A DNA stretch of 64,000 nucleotides from an uncultured Alistipes sp. (GTDB taxonomy: Bacteria; Bacteroidota; Bacteroidia; Bacteroidales; Rikenellaceae), in contig CALDPX010000059.1 of assembly GCA_937911745.1 (NCBI GenBank), positions 124,001 through 188,000 on the forward strand, written 5' to 3'. Each line of letters starts with the position of its first letter. Position 1 is the stretch's first letter. The notes under the pieces are model-generated. The model saw only the letters and a program-made list of their open reading frames with translations, ran no database searches and had not been told where the DNA came from. This document shows, piece after piece, positions 60,186-64,000 of this stretch. Made by a program: the position numbers and the translations under genes.

Positions 60186-61022
60186 CTAACTTCTTGCCTT
60201 GCGAGGGCGGTTAACATTTCGCAAAGTTAGCAGTTTTACGAAAAAAAGCACAACTGCCAACAAAATTATTGTGGTGGCACCCACCGGAAAATTGATTTTC
60301 CATGCCACATAGATACCAAATACATTGCCTGCCATTGCAAATACTGCCGACCATAGGGTTATTCGGTTGTAGGATTTTGTAAAGCACGAGGCTATAACAG
60401 GAGGAATTGTCAGCAACGAAATGAGTAACACAATGCCCACAACCCTAATTGATAACACTATTGCTACCGAGGTTAAAACGGTCATAAGTGTAAGTATCGC
60501 ATCCGCTCTCACACCCTGGCTCTTGGCAAATTCTCGATCAAATGCCGAATAGATAATAGGGCGAGAAAAGCAAGTCATCACCAAAAGCAACACTACTACA
60601 AGCACCGCCAAAGCAATTATATTTGAGCGACTTACGGTGAGTATATCTCCAAAGAGGAAACTCATTAGATTTGGCGCATATCCTGGTGTGGCAAAGATAA
60701 ACAGAAGTCCCACAGCCATACCTACACTCCACACTATGCCGATAGCAGAATCTTCGCGTATTTTCCCTTTCGAGCCTGCCCACTCAATGCCAAGAGCCGA
60801 TAGTATAGCAAAGACAAGCGCCCCTCCTATGGGATTGAGTCCATAATGATAGGCAATGCCTATGCCGCCAAAAGAGGCATGAGTGATACCACCGCTAAGA
60901 AAAACCATGCGGCGAGCAACAATGTATGTACCAACAATACCGCACGCAATGCCCGACAACACAGCCGCCCAAAGCGCATCACGCAAGAAATCGTATGTTG
61001 CAATAGCCGTAATAAAATCCAT
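60186..61022 (-). CDS. znuB: Metal (zinc-type) ABC transporter permease
   Basis: A 278-residue cluster-9 ABC-3 family permease with about seven to eight helices. GIACGIVGTYIVARRMVFLS near residue 28 and GGITHASFGGIGIAYHYG near residue 50 are the family signature. It is the only permease in the window able to partner the ZnuC-ZnuA genes at 12.6-14.4 kb. The frame extends to a TTG at 61040, but the ATG at 61022 is chosen. It lies 18 bases before the LptF/G gene. Confidence 0.9.
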   Translation of the reverse strand: MDFITAIATYDFLRDALWAAVLSGIACGIVGTYIVARRMVFLSGGITHASFGGIGIAYHYGLNPIGGALVFAILSALGIEWAGSKGKIREDSAIGIVWSVGMAVGLLFIFATPGYAPNLMSFLFGDILTVSRSNIIALAVLVVVLLLVMTCFSRPIIYSAFDREFAKSQGVRADAILTLMTVLTSVAIVLSIRVVGIVLLISLLTIPPVIASCFTKSYNRITLWSAVFAMAGNVFGIYVAWKINFPVGATTIILLAVVLFFVKLLTLRNVNRPRKARS

Positions 61023-61050
61023 AGTCGCAAACTCTTGCAATAAAAACGCG

Positions 61051-61058
61051 CAAATTTA
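61051..61058 (-). promoter_or_regulatory. -7 promoter element for the znuB-lpt-fmt group
   Basis: The minus strand reads TAAATTTG, 28 bases before the ATG at 61022. Confidence 0.45.
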
Positions 61059-61117
61059 CTCAAAAGTAGCAAAAAATTTCATATTTTCGCACCGAAAAAA
61101 CCACTTATTCAGAGAAA

Positions 61118-62410
61118 ATGAAGGTCTGTTTTTATACCTTGGGCTGCAAACTCAATTTTTCGGAATCATCAACCCTCGCTCGCGAGTTTGTGCAAAATGG
61201 GCACACCCGCACCGAGAGTTTCGAAGATGCCGATGTATGTATCATAAATAGTTGTTCCGTAACAGAGCACGCCGACAAGAAGTGTCGCAATATCATACGC
61301 CGCATTCACAAAATCAACCCAGAGGCCATCATTGCTGTAACGGGATGTTATGCACAACTCAAACCTCACGAAATAGCCGCCATAGACGGTGTTGATATTG
61401 TACTCTCCAACAACGACAAGGGAGATATGTATCAAAAAGTTGTGGCACTTGGCAAAAAAGGCGACAAGCAAGAGGTTACGAGTTGTACCACAGAGGAATT
61501 GACTCGATTTTTTGCAGCTTTTTCTTCGGGCGACCGCACTCGTGCATTCCTAAAAGTTCAGGATGGATGTGACTATTGTTGCAGTTACTGCACCATTCAT
61601 AATGCACGCGGGGCAAGCCGCAATATACCCATTGCAGAGATTGTTGCCGAGGCAAAACAAATCGCTGCCGAAGGGCATAAAGAGATTGTCATTACAGGTG
61701 TCAATACGGGCGATTTTGGACGCACTACGGGCGAGAGTTTCGCTGACTTGCTGAGGGCGTTGGATGGTGTGGATGGCATTGAGCGTTACCGAATTTCCTC
61801 CATTGAACCCAATCTACTAACAGATGAAATCATTGGCATTTGTGCCGCTTCATCCAAGTTCCAGCCACACTTTCACATACCCATCCAAAGTGGTTGTGAT
61901 AGAGTGCTTAAAGAGATGCGGCGTCGATACAATACTGCAATGTTTGAAGCGCGCATCAAGTCGGTACGCGAAGCAATGCCCGATGCATTTATAGGCATTG
62001 ATGTAATTGTTGGTTTTCCTGGCGAGACAGACGCCGAATTCCAGCAAACCTACGATTTTTTGGAACGATTGGAGCCGGCTTTTCTCCACGTTTTTCCCTT
62101 CTCGGCTCGTGCTAACACTCCGGCTGCAACCATGAGAAATAAGGTTCAAGACTCGGTCAAAACCGAACGAGCCGCTCGTTTAGAAGAGTTGTGCGAAAGA
62201 CTCCACCGCAGATTTTGCGAGCGTTACGAGAATACCGAAGCATTTGTTTTGTGGGAGAGTTCGCCCAAAGCAGGTTTTATGGTCGGCTTTACAGAGAATT
62301 ACATAAAGGTTAAAACGCCCTTCGACCGCTCAAAAATCGGTATTACCGAGCATGTAAAACTCATTAAATTAGACGACAATGGCGAAATGAGTTGCCAAAC
62401 TATAAAATAA
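61118..62410 (+). CDS. mtaB: tRNA t6A37 methylthiotransferase
   Basis: A radical-SAM enzyme that converts t6A to ms2t6A at tRNA position 37. At 430 residues it has the methylthiotransferase layout. The N-terminal domain has Cys in LGCKLNFSESS, NSCSVTEHADKKC and TGCYAQLKP. The radical-SAM cluster motif is DGCDYCCSYCTIHNARG near residue 150. A C-terminal TRAM-like tail (about 370-430) follows. The start KVCFYTLGCKLN fits MtaB/YqeV rather than MiaB. Confidence 0.94.
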   Translation: MKVCFYTLGCKLNFSESSTLAREFVQNGHTRTESFEDADVCIINSCSVTEHADKKCRNIIRRIHKINPEAIIAVTGCYAQLKPHEIAAIDGVDIVLSNNDKGDMYQKVVALGKKGDKQEVTSCTTEELTRFFAAFSSGDRTRAFLKVQDGCDYCCSYCTIHNARGASRNIPIAEIVAEAKQIAAEGHKEIVITGVNTGDFGRTTGESFADLLRALDGVDGIERYRISSIEPNLLTDEIIGICAASSKFQPHFHIPIQSGCDRVLKEMRRRYNTAMFEARIKSVREAMPDAFIGIDVIVGFPGETDAEFQQTYDFLERLEPAFLHVFPFSARANTPAATMRNKVQDSVKTERAARLEELCERLHRRFCERYENTEAFVLWESSPKAGFMVGFTENYIKVKTPFDRSKIGITEHVKLIKLDDNGEMSCQTIK

Positions 62411-62423
62411 AGTAGTATATTTG
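62392..62423 (+). promoter_or_regulatory. Promoter of the kinase-less transducer gene
   Basis: TTG (62392-62394) and TATATTTG (62416-62423) are 21 bases apart, matching the Bacteroidota pattern. The ATG is at 62451, so this gene can be expressed apart from mtaB. Confidence 0.55.
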
Positions 62424-62450
62424 TCTAAATTTTGATGAATTTAAGAAGTT

Positions 62451-63200
62451 ATGTATACAATTCGAAAGAAGATTTCGGTAGGTTTTATTGCGCTCTCGTT
62501 GGTTCTATTTTGTGCCATCATAATAAACATATTTGAAATCTCGCGTCTGCGCAGCAGCACCCAGGAGATTATTGCCGAGGGTGCAGAGAACACTGAATAC
62601 ACATCTCGCATGTTGACTGCCCTGCAAAAACAAAACCGCGCAGTGCTCGATATGGTTCTAACAGACTCCGACACCTCTTCCACCGAATATCACGAAGGCG
62701 TTTACGAACTCAATTCGGCAATAGTGGAGGCGATGGAGAGGAATCCCAATAGTACACACCTTGCCGCCATATATGATGCCAACACACTATATCACAACAT
62801 AGTAGAGCAGCACTCAGTGTCCCAAAACGAGAGTGACGATAGAGCGTGGTTTGTGGATTCGTACGTGGAGGCATACTATGCTCTCGATAGTGCCATAAAG
62901 AATTATATGTCCTCACCCAAAAACTCTGTGGCCATACGAATGTCGCGTTTGGAGAGCAATATCTACAAAACCATCACACCAAGCGTTCTTACCCTCTTGG
63001 TGGCTGTGCTTATTTTGTTGCTTTTCTATTTCTTCATAGACACCTACTACACAAAACCCGTAAAACGCATCTCGAAGGCATTGGACAATCATTTGAAAAA
63101 CAAGATGCCCTATCAGGTTAACATTGAAGAAAAAAGCGAGCTCTCTTCGCTAAACGATAACATTGTGGAGATTATAAGCCACATCAAAAAACAACAATAA
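62451..63200 (+). CDS. Membrane sensor-like protein with four-helix sensor and HAMP-like end, no output domain
   Basis: A 249-residue protein laid out like the input half of a sensor kinase or chemoreceptor. A helix at residues 9-29 is followed by a mostly helical periplasmic domain (about 30-175) resembling the four-helix-bundle MCP/CHASE3 type. A second helix spans about 178-200 and the YTKPVKRISKALDNHLKN HAMP-like region about 203-245. It stops there with TAA and has no histidine kinase, cyclase or methyl-accepting domain. It lies 15 bases before a potassium transporter gene, so a link to potassium or turgor is possible. Confidence 0.75.
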   Translation: MYTIRKKISVGFIALSLVLFCAIIINIFEISRLRSSTQEIIAEGAENTEYTSRMLTALQKQNRAVLDMVLTDSDTSSTEYHEGVYELNSAIVEAMERNPNSTHLAAIYDANTLYHNIVEQHSVSQNESDDRAWFVDSYVEAYYALDSAIKNYMSSPKNSVAIRMSRLESNIYKTITPSVLTLLVAVLILLLFYFFIDTYYTKPVKRISKALDNHLKNKMPYQVNIEEKSELSSLNDNIVEIISHIKKQQ

Positions 63201-63215
63201 CTCGGAGTATCCCCT

Positions 63216-64000
63216 ATGCGTCTGCAAGTAGTTTTTAGGTATATAGGAATGGTGCTACTCTTCGAGTCGGCATTTATGCTCCTCTCCGCCATTATTTCCT
63301 ATGCCAACGGCATTGATGGTGGCTTTGTGCCATTGTTGTTATCATTCCTACTTACGGCACTACTTGGTAGTTTTCCGTTGATTTTTGTAGGTAAAAGCCA
63401 GCGCCTTAGTTCCAAAGAGAGCTATGCCATTGTGATTGGTGCCTGGCTCACTTCGTGCCTAGTCGGCACTTTCCCATACCTTTTGTGGGGTGGCGAGTTC
63501 TCCATTGTAAACGCTTGGTTCGAGAGCGTTTCTGGTTTCACCACCACCGGTGCTTCTATTCTCAACAACATTGAAGCCTTGCCCAAAGGTTTGCTTTTTT
63601 GGCGTTCACTAACCAACTGGCTCGGTGGTATAGGAGTGGTTATGTTTGCGCTTGTGATTATGCCTATGATAGGACGTAGCCGTATGACGGTATCCAACTT
63701 GGAAATTTCATCTATGGCTCGTGACAACTACCGCTATACATCCTCTACCATCATCAAAATTCTGATGGGCGTATATTTGGGTATAACCATCGCCAATATC
63801 GCCTCTCTCAAACTTGCCGGTCTGAGTTGGTTCGATGCCATAAATCACGGACTTACCACCTGCTCTACTGGTGGATTTAGCACCAAAAATGCCAGCATAG
63901 GTTACTTTGACAATGTATGGGTGGAAGTTATTACCATCTTTTTTATGTTTCTCAGTAGTTTGCACCTTGGCATAACCTACGCCACCCTTGCAGGACATCG
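63216..64000 (+). CDS. trkH: Potassium uptake protein TrkH (partial, runs off the window)
   Basis: Membrane subunit of a Trk/Ktr-type potassium channel-transporter. From ATG 63216 the frame is open for 261 codons to the window edge. The first two of four selectivity-filter segments are visible: SGFTTTGASILNNIEALP near residue 107 and TTCSTGGFSTKNA near residue 218. RSLTNWLGGIGVVMFAL near residue 130 is highly typical. The C-terminal half is missing from this window. It follows the kinase-less transducer gene by 15 bases and is probably co-transcribed with it. Confidence 0.93.
   Translation, partial: MRLQVVFRYIGMVLLFESAFMLLSAIISYANGIDGGFVPLLLSFLLTALLGSFPLIFVGKSQRLSSKESYAIVIGAWLTSCLVGTFPYLLWGGEFSIVNAWFESVSGFTTTGASILNNIEALPKGLLFWRSLTNWLGGIGVVMFALVIMPMIGRSRMTVSNLEISSMARDNYRYTSSTIIKILMGVYLGITIANIASLKLAGLSWFDAINHGLTTCSTGGFSTKNASIGYFDNVWVEVITIFFMFLSSLHLGITYATLAGH

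Noticed and set aside
1..64000. tRNA, rRNA, CRISPR array, insertion sequence or prophage
   Set aside because: No cloverleaf with CCA-like end, regularly spaced repeats, transposase, integrase or phage structural gene was recognised on reading both strands.

Overview
The window reads as a continuous piece of chromosome from a member of the Bacteroidota, most likely order Bacteroidales. The evidence is the set of families (DUF349 repeat protein, Rnf plus Na+-Nqr, a 450-residue LepB, a bifunctional RelA/SpoT, ptb-buk), near-absence of Shine-Dalgarno sequences, and repeated use of the Bacteroidota promoter -7 element TAnnTTTG just upstream of starts. A Rikenellaceae-like relative is a guess from gene content and is not proven. 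No rRNA, tRNA, CRISPR array, intact insertion sequence or prophage was seen.

Layout. 1-3.1 kb: end of a beta-barrel protein, a Gate-domain membrane protein and a NAD+ synthase whose glutaminase half lacks the expected cysteine. 3.1-9.0 kb: rseC-rnfBCDGEA, with an RnfG carrying two FMN-binding domains. 9.0-12.5 kb: guanine deaminase, an unusual HNH / unknown / DUF4407 cassette behind a structured leader, a SemiSWEET transporter and a small unknown protein. 12.6-15.6 kb: ZnuC and ZnuA of a zinc importer, then an XRE regulator with twin palindromes. 15.6-21.5 kb (minus): dnaA, bcp, recA, rsh and a HIT protein. 21.8-23.5 kb: phosphosugar mutase. 23.6-31.0 kb (minus): dapB-lepB-yigZ-uvrA-M16 peptidase-methyltransferase, divergent from truA. 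31.9-37.5 kb (minus): a DUF349 protein, pyrG and yidC.

37.7-43.1 kb: orphan OmpR-type response regulator, then ackA-ptb-buk, an unknown protein and a phosphatase. 43.2-45.4 kb: a minus-strand trio of small envelope or stress proteins and an AraC regulator. 45.4-49.4 kb: a gene remnant, flippase, FtsB-like protein, hpt, a ZIP transporter and repeat-like intergenic DNA. 49.4-55.2 kb (minus): nqrABCDEF. 55.4-57.7 kb: TatD, TcdA and a D-2-hydroxyacid dehydrogenase. 57.7-61.0 kb (minus): znuB-like permease, LptF/G and fmt. 61.1-64.0 kb: mtaB, a kinase-less transducer and a partial trkH.

The physiological theme is anaerobic energy conservation. Two related ion-translocating flavin complexes (Rnf from ferredoxin to NAD+, Nqr from NADH to quinone) sit about 40 kb apart, with acetate and butyrate kinase steps for ATP. 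Zinc handling recurs (ZnuA, ZnuC, a distant ZnuB, ZIP), with His/Cys-rich segments in three of the proteins. Most genes are ordinary housekeeping genes. No clear new system is evident; the least explained pieces are the HNH/DUF4407 cassette, the three-gene small-protein operon at 43.2-44.3 kb, the duplicated RnfG, the cysteine-less NadE and the intergenic repeat families.
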